From Flavobacterium sp. Leaf82 (lineage in GTDB: Bacteria; Bacteroidota; Bacteroidia; Flavobacteriales; Flavobacteriaceae): 64,000 nt of DNA. Shown here piece by piece: positions 26,692-35,341 of the stretch. A model generated the notes under the pieces. The model was not told the DNA's origin. It saw only the letters and a program-made list of their open reading frames with translations, and did no database searches. The position numbers and the translations under genes are program-made. The DNA lies in NCBI RefSeq assembly GCF_001422725.1, contig NZ_LMMA01000004.1:73986-137985 (forward strand), in the 5' to 3' direction. Numbering within the stretch: the stretch's first letter is position 1; the number at the start of each line of letters is the position of its first letter.

Positions 26692-26784
26692 ACCTAGCCC
26701 TGATAGAAGTGAAAATCCTTTGTGAAGCTTTAGCGAAACAAAAGATTGTAACGTCCCGAGGATTCGGAAGCAGGAAAAAGCTCC
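26692..26784. repeat. Interspersed structured repeat, second copy
   Basis: CTAGCCCTGATAGAAGTG...AAAGATTGTAACG...GGAAGCAGGAAAAAGCTCC. The layout 'AGCCCTGATAGAAG ... GAAGCAGG' is one I associate with a conserved intergenic element of Flavobacteriaceae. It is related to the block at 3783-3893. Confidence 0.5.
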
Positions 26785-26864
26785 AAAAAACAACCACAAT
26801 TCCAACAAAAATCAGTCGTAAAAAACTCAAAACATCAATACTAGAATTTTAAACAAAAATTTCG

Positions 26865-26872
26865 TAATTTTG
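26865..26872 (+). promoter_or_regulatory. -7 box TAATTTTG of prfA
   Basis: TAnnTTTG match 24 bp before the prfA start at 26897. Confidence 0.5.
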
Positions 26873-26896
26873 CACTCCAATAAAAGGAATTAGAAA

Positions 26897-27973
26897 ATGT
26901 TAGATAGACTTCAAATAGTAAAACAACGTTTTGACGAGATTTCAGATTTGATTATCCAGCCGGATGTTATTTCTGATCAAAAACGTTATGTGCAATTGAA
27001 TCAAGAGTACAAAAACCTGAAAGCATTGGCTGAAAAGCGCGATGAATATGTGCTTTTGATGGCTAATATAGATGAGGCAAACGAAATTATTGCTGACGGA
27101 AGTGATGCAGATATGACCGAAATGGCCAAAATGCAACTAGATGAAGCAAAAGACAGATTGCCGGAACTTGAGGAAGAAATCAAGTTTATGTTGATCCCTA
27201 AAGATCCTGAAGATGCTAAAAACGTTATGGTCGAGATTCGTGCCGGAACGGGTGGGGATGAAGCGAGTATTTTTGCAGGAGATTTATTTAGAATGTATAC
27301 CAAGTATTGCGAAAATCAGGGTTGGAGAACTTCTGTAGTAGATATGAACGAAGGAACTTCAGGAGGTTTCAAAGAGGTAATTTTTGAAGTATCGGGAGAG
27401 GACGTTTACGGAACTTTGAAGTTTGAAGCTGGTGTACACCGTGTACAACGTGTTCCTCAGACAGAAACGCAAGGTCGTGTGCATACATCTGCAGCTACTG
27501 TAATGGTTTTACCGGAAGCAGAAGAGTTTGATGTACAAATTGATATGAATGATGTTCGTGTTGATTTTTTCTGTTCATCAGGACCTGGAGGACAATCTGT
27601 AAATACAACGAAATCTGCGGTACGTTTAACGCACATTCCTACGGGATTAGTGGCGCAATGTCAGGATCAGAAATCACAGCATAAAAATAAAGATAAAGCG
27701 TTGAACGTTTTACGTTCTCGTTTATACGAACAAGAATTGGCTAAAAAAGAAGCCGAAGATGCTACAAAGCGTACTTCTCAGGTTAGTTCTGGAGACAGAT
27801 CTGCTAAGATTCGTACTTACAACTACGCACAAGGTCGTGTAACAGATCACAGAGTTGGTTTGACACTTTACGATTTAGGAAATATCATGAATGGTGACAT
27901 TCAGAAAATCGTTGCCGAGCTTCAATTGGTAAATAATATGGAGAAATTGAAAGAAGCTTCGGAGGTATTCTAA
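26897..27973 (+). CDS. prfA: Peptide chain release factor 1
   Basis: 358 residues, the usual length. The peptidyl-tRNA hydrolysis motif [18 protein letters not shown] is present, with the codon-recognition PxT motif as [15 protein letters not shown], and the RF1 C-terminus [18 protein letters not shown]1 ends translation at UAA and UAG. An adjacent terminator pair follows. The start [15 protein letters not shown] is normal. Confidence 0.97.
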   Translation: MLDRLQIVKQRFDEISDLIIQPDVISDQKRYVQLNQEYKNLKALAEKRDEYVLLMANIDEANEIIADGSDADMTEMAKMQLDEAKDRLPELEEEIKFMLIPKDPEDAKNVMVEIRAGTGGDEASIFAGDLFRMYTKYCENQGWRTSVVDMNEGTSGGFKEVIFEVSGEDVYGTLKFEAGVHRVQRVPQTETQGRVHTSAATVMVLPEAEEFDVQIDMNDVRVDFFCSSGPGGQSVNTTKSAVRLTHIPTGLVAQCQDQKSQHKNKDKALNVLRSRLYEQELAKKEAEDATKRTSQVSSGDRSAKIRTYNYAQGRVTDHRVGLTLYDLGNIMNGDIQKIVAELQLVNNMEKLKEASEVF

Positions 27974-28026
27974 AAATAGGTATAAAGGCACAGAGTTACA
28001 GAGGAGCAAAGGCTTCTGATATCTAT

Positions 28027-28068
28027 AAAAAAAATCCTGTTTCGCAATTAGTGAAACAGGATTTTTTT
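28027..28068 (+). terminator. Rho-independent terminator of prfA
   Basis: Stem AAATCCTGTTTC/GAAACAGGATTT with a 9-nt loop and seven T. Confidence 0.88.
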
Positions 28069-28135
28069 ATTTGTTCAGTTGAGATTAAATCTTATTTAGG
28101 CTTGCCAGCAAAATTCTTTGTTTCTTAACAAAAAG

Positions 28136-28174
28136 AAAAAGAGACTGTCTCATATATGAAACAGTCTCTTTTTT
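28136..28174. terminator. Second hairpin terminator
   Basis: Stem AAAAAGAGACTGT/ACAGTCTCTTTTT with flanking A/T runs. It may back up the prfA terminator or act on the minus strand for the genes at 28430 and above. The rest of the gap to 28429 has no gene; 28200-28252 carries 'AAACCTTTGCGCCTTTG' matching the ACTTTGCGAA-type repeats elsewhere. Confidence 0.75.
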
Positions 28175-28429
28175 TGGTTCAGGCTATGTCTTATTTTAGG
28201 TTTGCAAAGAAACCTTTGCGCCTTTGTTACTTAGCACCTCAGAACCTTAGATATAGTGACGGATATTAACCCTTTAACCGTTTGTTTATAAAACGTATAA
28301 AGCAAGTTAGATACCTAGAAATACTCTCGAAAATTCGAAACATTTATATAGATTCGAGTAAACGTATACACCATTTTTTAATACTATTTCGCTTAACTTT
28401 TCCATAATACATAAATTTATGTTAGACAA

Positions 28430-28804
28430 TTACTCTCTTGATGATTCTTTTTGTGATGATTCCTCATTTGAGGATTCATTATGATGTGGTTTTGAAACTA
28501 AATTAGTCACGACAAGTTGTAATAAAGAACCGGCAATGCCTTTGAACATATTGGTACTTTTACCTACTACAAATCTTTTAGCAAGATATCCAATTCCTAT
28601 ACTTAATGCAGATTGTGCTATATTGCTTTTAAAACCTACAGTTTCGTTAATTTCCTCAACTGTATTCCTGATTAGATTAAGAGGTTTTAAATTCTCTTTA
28701 ATATCATCTATTTCGTCTTTTATAGCGCACCATTCTGCGTCCTGTCGGGCTTCTAATTGTTGAATCGTCTGATTTAATCCATCAATAGTATAAAGAGTTT
28801 CCAT
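28430..28804 (-). CDS. Hypothetical protein of the holin/YtxH cluster
   Basis: 124 residues. A coiled-coil first half (LNQTIQQLEARQDAEWCAIKDEIDDIKENL) is followed by an amphipathic to hydrophobic stretch (NIAQSALSIGIGYLAKRF, FKGIAGSLLQLVVTNLV) and a Ser/Glu-rich tail. It is 18 bp after the holin-like gene in a row of small envelope genes. No family recognised. Confidence 0.6.
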   Translation of the reverse strand: METLYTIDGLNQTIQQLEARQDAEWCAIKDEIDDIKENLKPLNLIRNTVEEINETVGFKSNIAQSALSIGIGYLAKRFVVGKSTNMFKGIAGSLLQLVVTNLVSKPHHNESSNEESSQKESSRE

Positions 28805-28822
28805 AACAATCTTTTTTAGTTA

Positions 28823-29206
28823 TTAATTATTTAAATCAGTTTTAATATCTTTTTTAGTTTCTTTAAGTATACTGGAAATTATCATGTTTCCAATAGGTGT
28901 TTTAATGATCTTATGTTGCAGTGTATGCATTAGAACGGCAACTATAAGGTAAAAAAGCGCTACGATAAAAAATCCGTAATAATACTCCCCAAGTACTTTA
29001 CCAAGCCATAAACTAATCCCTATATTCAGGAACAGGGTAAAAAATGCAACAACAGCCCCAACTGCTATTCTTGATGTTAGTGTCGATAAAACATCGGCTA
29101 CAGCTGATACCGTTTTAAGCTTAAGTAATTCTAAACTTGTTTTGGTATAGTTTTCTGCTTTTTCATAAAGATTTAAGTCCTCGTTTGTTGTTGCATTTGA
29201 TTCCAT
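28823..29206 (-). CDS. Phage-holin-family membrane protein
   Basis: 127 residues with two strong helices (AVGAVVAFFTLFLNIGISLWLG and YYGFFIVALFYLIVAVLMHTL) after an amphipathic helix with YTKTSLELLKLKTVSAVADVLS. This is the arrangement of the 'phage holin family' proteins of Bacteroidota, which are not phage genes. It belongs to the envelope-stress cluster, with YtxH upstream and an unknown gene downstream. Confidence 0.78.
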   Translation of the reverse strand: MESNATTNEDLNLYEKAENYTKTSLELLKLKTVSAVADVLSTLTSRIAVGAVVAFFTLFLNIGISLWLGKVLGEYYYGFFIVALFYLIVAVLMHTLQHKIIKTPIGNMIISSILKETKKDIKTDLNN

Positions 29207-29241
29207 GATATAGGGTATTTATGGTTTAAAAATTTCACTTT

Positions 29242-29526
29242 TTAGTAGTTCGTTTTTACACTTTTTGCTTCGTCTTTGATAGAATTGAAGTCTTCTTTTG
29301 CTTGATTGAATTTTGCTTTTCCTTCTTCGATAATATCTTTACTGTTTGAAGTAATAGTACTTACGATACCATCAAATTTTGATTTTGCTTTATCTCCGTA
29401 ATCTTTTGATTTATCTGAGATTTTTTTTCTTGTGTTTGACCCTTTGTCCGGTGCGAATAATACACCTAAAAATGCTCCTGCAGCTGCAGCTCCTAAAATT
29501 CCTAAAATTGTGTTACTTGCTTTCAT
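29242..29526 (-). CDS. YtxH-like protein
   Basis: 94 residues. Glycine/alanine-rich N-terminal helix ILGILGAAAAGAFLGVLFAPDKGSNTRKKISDKS, the YtxH signature, is followed by a long charged coiled coil. YtxH proteins are general-stress membrane-associated proteins. Confidence 0.85.
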   Translation of the reverse strand: MKASNTILGILGAAAAGAFLGVLFAPDKGSNTRKKISDKSKDYGDKAKSKFDGIVSTITSNSKDIIEEGKAKFNQAKEDFNSIKDEAKSVKTNY

Positions 29527-29574
29527 AATATTTGATTTAGTGATTAATATAATTATTGTTAAAATGTTTGATTT

Positions 29575-29727
29575 TTAAACTTCTCGACCTTTAATAAGTC
29601 TGAATAGAATTGCGATAATGGCGATTACTAATAATATGTGGATGATACTTCCTAAGCTGTAAACAAAGAAGCCTAAAGCCCAAAGGATAACCAATATTAC
29701 TGCGATTGTATATAATAAATTTGACAT
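29575..29727 (-). CDS. lmo0937-type small membrane protein
   Basis: 50 residues: MSNLLYTIAVILVILWALGF, FVYSLGSIIHILLVIAIIAI and LFRLIKGREV. Two helices and the closing LIKGR fit the small lmo0937/DUF5670 family. Such proteins are stress-linked in other bacteria. It is between the porin-type gene and YtxH on the same strand. Confidence 0.85.
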   Translation of the reverse strand: MSNLLYTIAVILVILWALGFFVYSLGSIIHILLVIAIIAILFRLIKGREV

Positions 29728-29764
29728 GGTTTTTATTATTAAGGGTTAATTAATTGTTTTTTTT

Positions 29765-30412
29765 CTAGTTTAACTTATACGAAACGTATAAAGTCAAATT
29801 GCTGTTTTTTGCATCTCCCAAAGTATTGAAAGAGTTTCCTAATGCATCAGTTCTGTCTTTACCAACTTTTGTAAGACCGTAGTTGTAACGTAAACCAACA
29901 CTAATTGGATTAAAATCTACTCCAACACCAGCAGCGATACCGGCATCAAACTTGTTTAAATCGTCTGTGTCTACATCCTCTTCAAATTCAACATCTCCAG
30001 TTCCTTTTACTTTAGAATTTACTAAGTATGAAGCGTAACCACCGGCTTGAACGTTAAAGTTTTTAGTGATATTAACTCTTACTAATAAAGGAACTTCGAT
30101 ATAGTTTAATTTAAATTTTGCTTCTCCTGACGCAAAAGCGTTGTCATATTTTAATTCTGCACCTTTTGTAGTGTACAAAATCTCTGGTTGAATTGCTACA
30201 AAGTCTGAGATAGGCAATGTTGCATAAAGACCGGCGTTAAAACCGTATAAGATATTGTTGTCATCAGCATCTCCGTTATATAAGTTAGACATGTTGAATC
30301 CTCCCTTTACACCAAACTCCGTAGTTACATTAGTGTCCTGAGCGTGTAGCATTCCAAATGAAGCTGTTAAAAAAAGTGTTAAGGCGCATAAAAAATTTGA
30401 TTGCATTTTCAT
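29765..30412 (-). CDS. Outer-membrane beta-barrel protein, PorT-like
   Basis: 215 residues: signal peptide MKMQSNFLCALTLFLTASFGMLHA, then the barrel VTTEFGVKGGFNMSNLYNG, IQPEILYTTKGAEL, INYIEVPLL-like (KLNYIEVPLLVRVNITKNFNVQAGGYASYLV), AAGVGVDFNPISVGLRYNYGLTKVG and the terminal SNLTLYVSYKLN. This is the outer-membrane beta-barrel domain (PF13568 type). Function unknown. It is the first gene behind DUF4142. Confidence 0.85.
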   Translation of the reverse strand: MKMQSNFLCALTLFLTASFGMLHAQDTNVTTEFGVKGGFNMSNLYNGDADDNNILYGFNAGLYATLPISDFVAIQPEILYTTKGAELKYDNAFASGEAKFKLNYIEVPLLVRVNITKNFNVQAGGYASYLVNSKVKGTGDVEFEEDVDTDDLNKFDAGIAAGVGVDFNPISVGLRYNYGLTKVGKDRTDALGNSFNTLGDAKNSNLTLYVSYKLN

Positions 30413-30450
30413 AGTTAAATAATTTAGTTAATAAAATAATATATAGGCAT

Positions 30451-31020
30451 TTAGTTAATCTCATTTTTGATCCTTTGCATTTCACGAAGGATTTGATATT
30501 GTTCAGGTAAATATTGCAGCACTAATTTTAATATTGTTTTGTCGTTTGTCTGTTTCGAAATCGATTCCAGCAATCCTATTTGCTCTTGTAAAGATTCTGT
30601 TATAGACTCCAGATATGTTTTATTAAAATCTGCGCTCGTTGCATCAATCAAATCGTATAAATCCCGTTTATGTGTTGCATTTATTTCAGTAATAATAATG
30701 AGCTTTTTATTGGCCATTTTTGATACTTCCTGCAACAATTGATTTTGATTGCTTTCTATTTTTTTACTCAACTCCTGTATCGTAAAATCTGAACTTTTTT
30801 GTTGTGCAATTTGACTTTTAGAAATAATTGATTTACTCACATTTGCTGTCGCAATAAAAAAAAAGGCTTCTATTTCTTCTTTCTCCGTTTTAGTAAAAGT
30901 TTCATTTTTTAGTGAATTTTCTATCGGATTATTTTTCTTGCATGATGACATGCAAATTATCATTATCAATAAAAAAATTAGTCTAAAATTTGTCGCTTTT
31001 AATTGTGACGCTGCTTTCAT
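30451..31020 (-). CDS. DUF4142-like lipoprotein
   Basis: 189 residues with a lipobox (LIMIICMSSCKKN) and a four-helix bundle: FFFIATANVSKSIISKSQIAQQKSSDFTIQELSKKIESNQNQLLQEVSKMANKK. The layout resembles DUF4142. Likely periplasmic. It starts the row of envelope genes running down to 28430. Confidence 0.7.
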   Translation of the reverse strand: MKAASQLKATNFRLIFLLIMIICMSSCKKNNPIENSLKNETFTKTEKEEIEAFFFIATANVSKSIISKSQIAQQKSSDFTIQELSKKIESNQNQLLQEVSKMANKKLIIITEINATHKRDLYDLIDATSADFNKTYLESITESLQEQIGLLESISKQTNDKTILKLVLQYLPEQYQILREMQRIKNEIN

Positions 31021-31180
31021 TATTAGTTCCTAAAGTATTACATTACAAAGATGCTAACGAAACAAACATTTTACTTTACAGCATAAAAAAGAAACTTTAT
31101 ATAATTCCCATAATCCAAATTTTTACACGTTTTATCCTTTATTTTCAGGTATTTATTATTTTAAAATTAGCGCATAAAAA

Positions 31181-31206
31181 AAACCATCAGCCGCAACTGA
31201 TGGTTT
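31181..31206 (-). terminator. Rho-independent terminator
   Basis: Stem AAACCATCAG/CTGATGGTTT with a 6-nt loop, then eight T on the minus strand. It ends the kinase operon, after the tandem repeats. Confidence 0.82.
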
Positions 31207-31254
31207 CTTTTTATGTTTGGGTATAATTAAAGGGATTTTATTTTCTTACAGATT

Positions 31255-31437
31255 TAGTCTTAGTTTTTAGTCTCGGTTTGCAGTCTCAGTTTACAGTTTT
31301 CAGTCTCAGTATTCAGTCTCAGTATTCAGTCTCGGTTTACAGTCTCAGTTTCAGTCTCGGTTTACAGTCTCAGTTTGCAAGTCTCAGTTTCGGTTTTACT
31401 GTAAACTGCGACTGAATACTGAATACTATAAACTAGT
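31255..31437. repeat. Degenerate tandem array of 'CAGTCTCAGTTTA'
   Basis: About a dozen imperfect units (CAGTCTCAGTATT, CAGTCTCGGTTTA, CAGTCTCAGTTTG) fill the gap between the kinase stop and its terminator. A partial inverse copy (ACTGCGACTGAATACTGAATA) is at the right end. Unit length varies from 11 to 18 nt. The 3' UTR of the operon would be this repeat. The 31021-31180 part shows no gene. Confidence 0.75.
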
Positions 31438-33222
31438 CTACTCCGGCAGGAAAACGGTAAAAACAGAACCTTTACCAGGAATACTGTCGGCAATAATATG
31501 ACCTTTATGATTGTCTACTATTTTTTTGCAAATTGCAAGACCAATTCCCGTTCCCGGATAATCTGTTTTTGAATGCAAACGCTGAAATAAAACAAATATC
31601 GTTTCCTTAAACTGAGGGTCAAATCCCATTCCGTTATCTGTAAAAGTAATTTTGTAGAACTTTTTTATATTAGGTTCTAATAAATCAGGAAAATCACTTG
31701 AATTTACTTTTTCGCTTTCAATCTTAATTTCAGGAACTGAATTTTGTCTTCCGTATTTTAAAGAATTACCAATAAGGTTTATAAAAAGCTGTTCGATTTG
31801 ATAGGGAATAACCGCCAGTTTAGGCAATTTAGAAACCGTAATAACAGCCTTCTTTTCTTCTATGATTTCAGCCAACTCAGATTCTGCGTTTTCAAGCAGT
31901 TCGTTTAAGCTTAATTTTATAAATTCTTTTTTGGTAGTATTTGTTCTTGAGAATAAAAGTAAGTCGTCTATTAATACACGCATTCTTTTAGCCGAAACTT
32001 CGATTTTAGAAATGTAATCTTTTGCACTGTCAGATAAAACAGCTTTATCAGCATCTGAAACTCTCGAAATAAAAGTCTGGATTTTTCTTAATGGTTCCTG
32101 TAAATCGTGACTTGCAACATGATTGAAAGAAGCCAGTTCTTTATTGCTTTTTTCAAGTTCTCTATTACGCTCCTGAAGTTCTATGTTTAATAAATGCTCA
32201 TCGGTAATATCAAAATTAATACCCAGTAAAATTTTACTTCCCTGTTGGTCTGTCAGCAGTTTTCCGGTAGATTTAAAATAGCGAATCTCATAATCCGGTC
32301 TTGTAATTTTATAGTAAACAAAAGGCAGTTGTTTTTTGTCGACAATACCTTCCATGGATTTTGCAACTTTTGCTTTATCATCAGAATGAACAAATTCCAG
32401 AAAAGTTTCTTTTTCAGGAACAAATGCATTTGGTTCAAAACCCAGTAAACGAAACTGATTGTCTGAGTAATCTATTTTATTAGAATCCAGGTCCCATTGC
32501 CAGGTGCTGAATTTACCAATACTTTCAGATTCAGCCATAAGACCGCTTGAAATTAGAAGTTTTTTATTGTAAATCTTCAAACGTTCAAAATCACGGCTAA
32601 TTTGTCTGTATGCCAATAAAATAAAAGTTAAGGCAACCAGAAATAACGAAATAGAAAATAGTGGGCTTAAGGAGATTTCTGCGGCATAAATTTTAAGTCT
32701 TTTTGCCAGATAGTTTTTCTCGATGTCATTCATTTCATCAACCTGAAAACGAATGTTTTCCATCAGGATTCGGCCTCCAAACATATGATTGTCGAGTTTT
32801 CGTTTATCATATGTTTTTGGGTCGCTGTATTTTAGACAATTTTCAAAAGAAACAAACCGCTGGATAATTAGTTTGAATAACTTTTGAAGATTTTTTTGCT
32901 GTCTTGGATTATCGGCAGTCAACTTCTTTAAAGTAATAAAGGAAGTATTTACCTTATCACGCGAATAAATATAAGGAGTTAAAAATCGGGCATTACGAGT
33001 AATTATATAACCTCGTTGTCCGGTTTCGGCATCCTTAATCGCCGACATTAATCGCTCTAATTGAATGTTTATTTCATACGTATGCATTACCACTTTACTG
33101 GATTCGTCTAAATCCCTGTTGTGTTTGTAAGCAATAGAAGAAAGAAATAACAGAATGAAAACCGCGATTACAAATATAACTCTCAAAGAGTTTGAAGAAT
33201 TAAAATTTGGGATCCATTTCAT
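31438..33222 (-). CDS. CHASE3-PAS sensor histidine kinase
   Basis: 594 residues. Helix 1 (about 14-30) is followed by a CHASE3 sensor domain (LSAIKDAETGQRGYIITRNARFLTPY). Helix 2 is near 185-205. A PAS domain (about 235-345, WQWDLDSNKIDYSDNQFRLLGF) is followed by HisKA with HDLQEPLRKIQTFISRV and a HATPase (NLIGNSLKYGR, FTDNGMGFDPQF, GTGIGLAICKKIVDNHKG). It is the last gene of a regulator operon, 12 bp after the response regulator. It lies in the inner membrane. The signal is unknown. Confidence 0.93.
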   Translation of the reverse strand: MKWIPNFNSSNSLRVIFVIAVFILLFLSSIAYKHNRDLDESSKVVMHTYEINIQLERLMSAIKDAETGQRGYIITRNARFLTPYIYSRDKVNTSFITLKKLTADNPRQQKNLQKLFKLIIQRFVSFENCLKYSDPKTYDKRKLDNHMFGGRILMENIRFQVDEMNDIEKNYLAKRLKIYAAEISLSPLFSISLFLVALTFILLAYRQISRDFERLKIYNKKLLISSGLMAESESIGKFSTWQWDLDSNKIDYSDNQFRLLGFEPNAFVPEKETFLEFVHSDDKAKVAKSMEGIVDKKQLPFVYYKITRPDYEIRYFKSTGKLLTDQQGSKILLGINFDITDEHLLNIELQERNRELEKSNKELASFNHVASHDLQEPLRKIQTFISRVSDADKAVLSDSAKDYISKIEVSAKRMRVLIDDLLLFSRTNTTKKEFIKLSLNELLENAESELAEIIEEKKAVITVSKLPKLAVIPYQIEQLFINLIGNSLKYGRQNSVPEIKIESEKVNSSDFPDLLEPNIKKFYKITFTDNGMGFDPQFKETIFVLFQRLHSKTDYPGTGIGLAICKKIVDNHKGHIIADSIPGKGSVFTVFLPE

Positions 33223-33234
33223 TGGTATGCATTA

Positions 33235-33684
33235 TTATTTTAATCGTAGCAAGAAGTTATCACGGTTTAAACCTGAAGTATGATAATGCCAGTTTACTGT
33301 TACGACTTCATTTATTATTTTTTTAAGCGTATTAAAATCGCTTGGTTTTTTTATATAAATATTGGCTCCCTGAATAAAAGTATCTTCAATATCTTCTTCT
33401 GATGATGAAGTAGAGTAGATAGCAATAATAATATTTTTAAGATGTTCTGTTTTTTTAATTTCGATCAAACATTCTTTACCTGTTTTTTTAGGCATGTTCA
33501 AATCCAGGAACAAGATATCCGGCAATTTAGTTTCAGGATCCATTAAATGATCCATTAATTGCATTCCGTCATGAACAAAATCTACTTTAGTCTGAATTTT
33601 TATTTCTTCAAAAGCATCCTTAAAAAAAAGACGATCATCTTCATCATCATCAGCCAATAAAATGTATAATGCGTTTTTTTGCAT
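33235..33684 (-). CDS. Response regulator, receiver domain only
   Basis: 149 residues of a CheY-like receiver: acidic LLADDDEDD, phospho-acceptor Asp61 in DILFLDLNMPKKTG, the Ser of IAIYSTSSSEEDI and the Lys in YIKKPSDF. No output domain. It belongs to the Rcp1-like group encoded next to PAS/phytochrome kinases. The kinase gene starts 12 bp later. Confidence 0.92.
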   Translation of the reverse strand: MQKNALYILLADDDEDDRLFFKDAFEEIKIQTKVDFVHDGMQLMDHLMDPETKLPDILFLDLNMPKKTGKECLIEIKKTEHLKNIIIAIYSTSSSEEDIEDTFIQGANIYIKKPSDFNTLKKIINEVVTVNWHYHTSGLNRDNFLLRLK

Positions 33685-33705
33685 TTTAGTATGGTATTTG
33701 GGTTT

Positions 33706-34257
33706 TTATTTTAAATTTTCTCTACGTTTCTTAATTATTCTCTGAAATGCTGACGGCGTAATTCCTGTCGTATTCTTAAACTGCGTACTCAAATGGGCAA
33801 CACTAGAGTAGTTAAGTAAAAAAGCAATTTCGGTCAAACTCATTTCATTAATAATAATTAATTGTTTCGCTCTTTCAATTTTCTGTAAAATGATAAAATT
33901 CTCAATAGAAGAATATGTAACTTCTGAGAAAACATTTGACAAGTAGCCGTAACTGTGGTTTAATTTCTCAGCTAAAAACACAGAACTCTTATAATTATTG
34001 CTGTCTTCCATGAAAACAAGCTCAATTATAGCATCTTTTATTTTTTGTACTAATACACTTTTTTGGTTTTCGACAACCTCAAAGCCACACGGCAGCAAAT
34101 TATTTTTTAAAGCTTCGAGCGCATCCGCATCAAGATTATCCGCAATTTCGATTTCACCAAATCCCAGAGTTGTAAAATTTACATTTTGTTGTTCCAGGTT
34201 TTGTTTCAAAAAAAGCGAGCAAATGGTGTTTATGTCGAACTTTATAAATAGTTTCAT
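33706..34257 (-). CDS. AraC-family regulator (short)
   Basis: 183 residues: a N-terminal half of unknown fold (LFIKFDINTICSLFLKQNLEQQNVNFTTLGFGEIEIAD) and a C-terminal HTH pair (SLTEIAFLLNYSSVAHLSTQFKNTTGITPSAFQRIIKKRREN). It is 21 bp before the response regulator on the same strand, making an AraC-RR-kinase operon. Confidence 0.88.
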   Translation of the reverse strand: MKLFIKFDINTICSLFLKQNLEQQNVNFTTLGFGEIEIADNLDADALEALKNNLLPCGFEVVENQKSVLVQKIKDAIIELVFMEDSNNYKSSVFLAEKLNHSYGYLSNVFSEVTYSSIENFIILQKIERAKQLIIINEMSLTEIAFLLNYSSVAHLSTQFKNTTGITPSAFQRIIKKRRENLK

Positions 34258-34357
34258 TTTATAGAAATTTGGTTAAAGATAATTAATTTATTTTTGGTTA
34301 TAGAGTTTAATGCTTGTTAGCTATATAGAACATTAATGAATTTAAATAAAAGTCTCA

Positions 34358-34397
34358 AAAAAATACCGTCTAATATGTTTTACTAGACGGTATTTTT
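34358..34397 (-). terminator. Rho-independent terminator of csbD-like gene
   Basis: Stem AAAAAATACCGTCTA/TAGACGGTATTTTT with an 11-nt loop and T/A runs, 18 bp after the CsbD-like stop. Confidence 0.82.
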
Positions 34398-34414
34398 GAT
34401 TGATTTAGAACATG

Positions 34415-34600
34415 TTACAAGTCAGCAATGATTTTGCGAACCTCGTCTTTTGTTTTTCCTAATTTTTGTTGAAGTTTTCCGTACATTTCGTCTTCTTTAC
34501 CTTCATCATATAATAAATCGTCATCAGTTAAATCTGCATATTGTTGTTTCAATTTACCTTTTAACTCATTCCAGTTTCCTTTTATCTCTGTAGTATTCAT
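34415..34600 (-). CDS. CsbD-family stress protein
   Basis: 61 residues with the CsbD signature: [53 protein letters not shown]. Cytoplasmic general-stress protein of unknown mechanism. Neighbour of Dps and the regulator operon. Confidence 0.93.
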   Translation of the reverse strand: MNTTEIKGNWNELKGKLKQQYADLTDDDLLYDEGKEDEMYGKLQQKLGKTKDEVRKIIADL

Positions 34601-34706
34601 GATATTATTTTTAAGTATTAATAGTCATGTAAAATTCTGAATTAAGGCTTAGGTTTGTGTTACATTTATTTCGCAAACCGTTTCATAATTCACATTTCAC
34701 TATTAA

Positions 34707-35180
34707 TTAAACCTGATAACGGCGTAAAACCCAAGCCATTTTTTCGTGCTGTTGCAATAAGCCTGTTACAAAATCTGCCGATCCTATATCATTGCTATCT
34801 TCTTCAAAAGCAGGGATATAATCTCTAAATTCTGTCACCAGTTGCTCGTGGTTTTCTAAAAGTTCCTCAAGCATGTGTTTTTGCGAAGCATATTCTTTTG
34901 GAGATTCCTTTAGAGTCGAATTATCGATAAACTCCTTCATTGTTCCAATTGTTTTTTCTCCAAGCTGACTAATACGTTCTGCAACTTCATCAATATTAGC
35001 TTCTAAAATTCGGTATTGGTCTTCAAACAATTTATGCAGTTCCATAAAACTATTTCCGGAAATGTTCCAGTGAAATTTTCTTGTTTTTACATACAAAGTC
35101 ATTTCATTAGATAAGATTGTGGCTAATATAGTGGCACTTTTTTTTAGATTTTTTGGCGTTATTCCGATATGTGGGGTCAT
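34707..35180 (-). CDS. dps: Dps-family ferritin-like protein
   Basis: 157 residues. The inter-subunit ferroxidase ligands are visible: FHWNISGNSFMELHKLFEDQY and IDEVAERISQLG (His, His, Asp, Glu of the family). Dps oxidises and stores iron and binds DNA, protecting against peroxide. It fits the local stress theme, as does the catalase at 42.5 kb. Confidence 0.93.
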   Translation of the reverse strand: MTPHIGITPKNLKKSATILATILSNEMTLYVKTRKFHWNISGNSFMELHKLFEDQYRILEANIDEVAERISQLGEKTIGTMKEFIDNSTLKESPKEYASQKHMLEELLENHEQLVTEFRDYIPAFEEDSNDIGSADFVTGLLQQHEKMAWVLRRYQV

Positions 35181-35303
35181 AATTGTTTGATTTATTGTTC
35201 GTTACCAAAAATATAAAAGTGGCTTTCCATTTTTCTTACATAATTTATTGTAGATGTTACATGAATTCAATGTTAGCGTAACATAATTCTGATTCTAAAA
35301 GTG

Positions 35304-35311
35304 TAGTTTTG
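35304..35311 (+). promoter_or_regulatory. -7 box TAGTTTTG of the OmpA gene
   Basis: TAnnTTTG match 30 bp before the ATG at 35342. Confidence 0.5.
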
Positions 35312-35341
35312 CCCCCGAATTTATCTTAAAACCAAATATTA

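Larger units (their letters stand above)
26500..26896. other. Divergent intergenic region upstream of prfA and the QueC-like operon
   Basis: About 400 bp that must contain the operon promoter on the minus strand and the prfA promoter on the plus strand. The middle (26692-26784) holds a structured repeat. No gene is supported. Confidence 0.6.

Noticed and set aside
28823..29206. Prophage remnant from the 'holin' protein
   Set aside because: No other phage gene is near; this holin-like family is part of stress clusters in Bacteroidota.
31255..31437. Possible CRISPR array
   Set aside because: Units are degenerate, vary in length and touch each other without unique spacers, and no cas genes are near.
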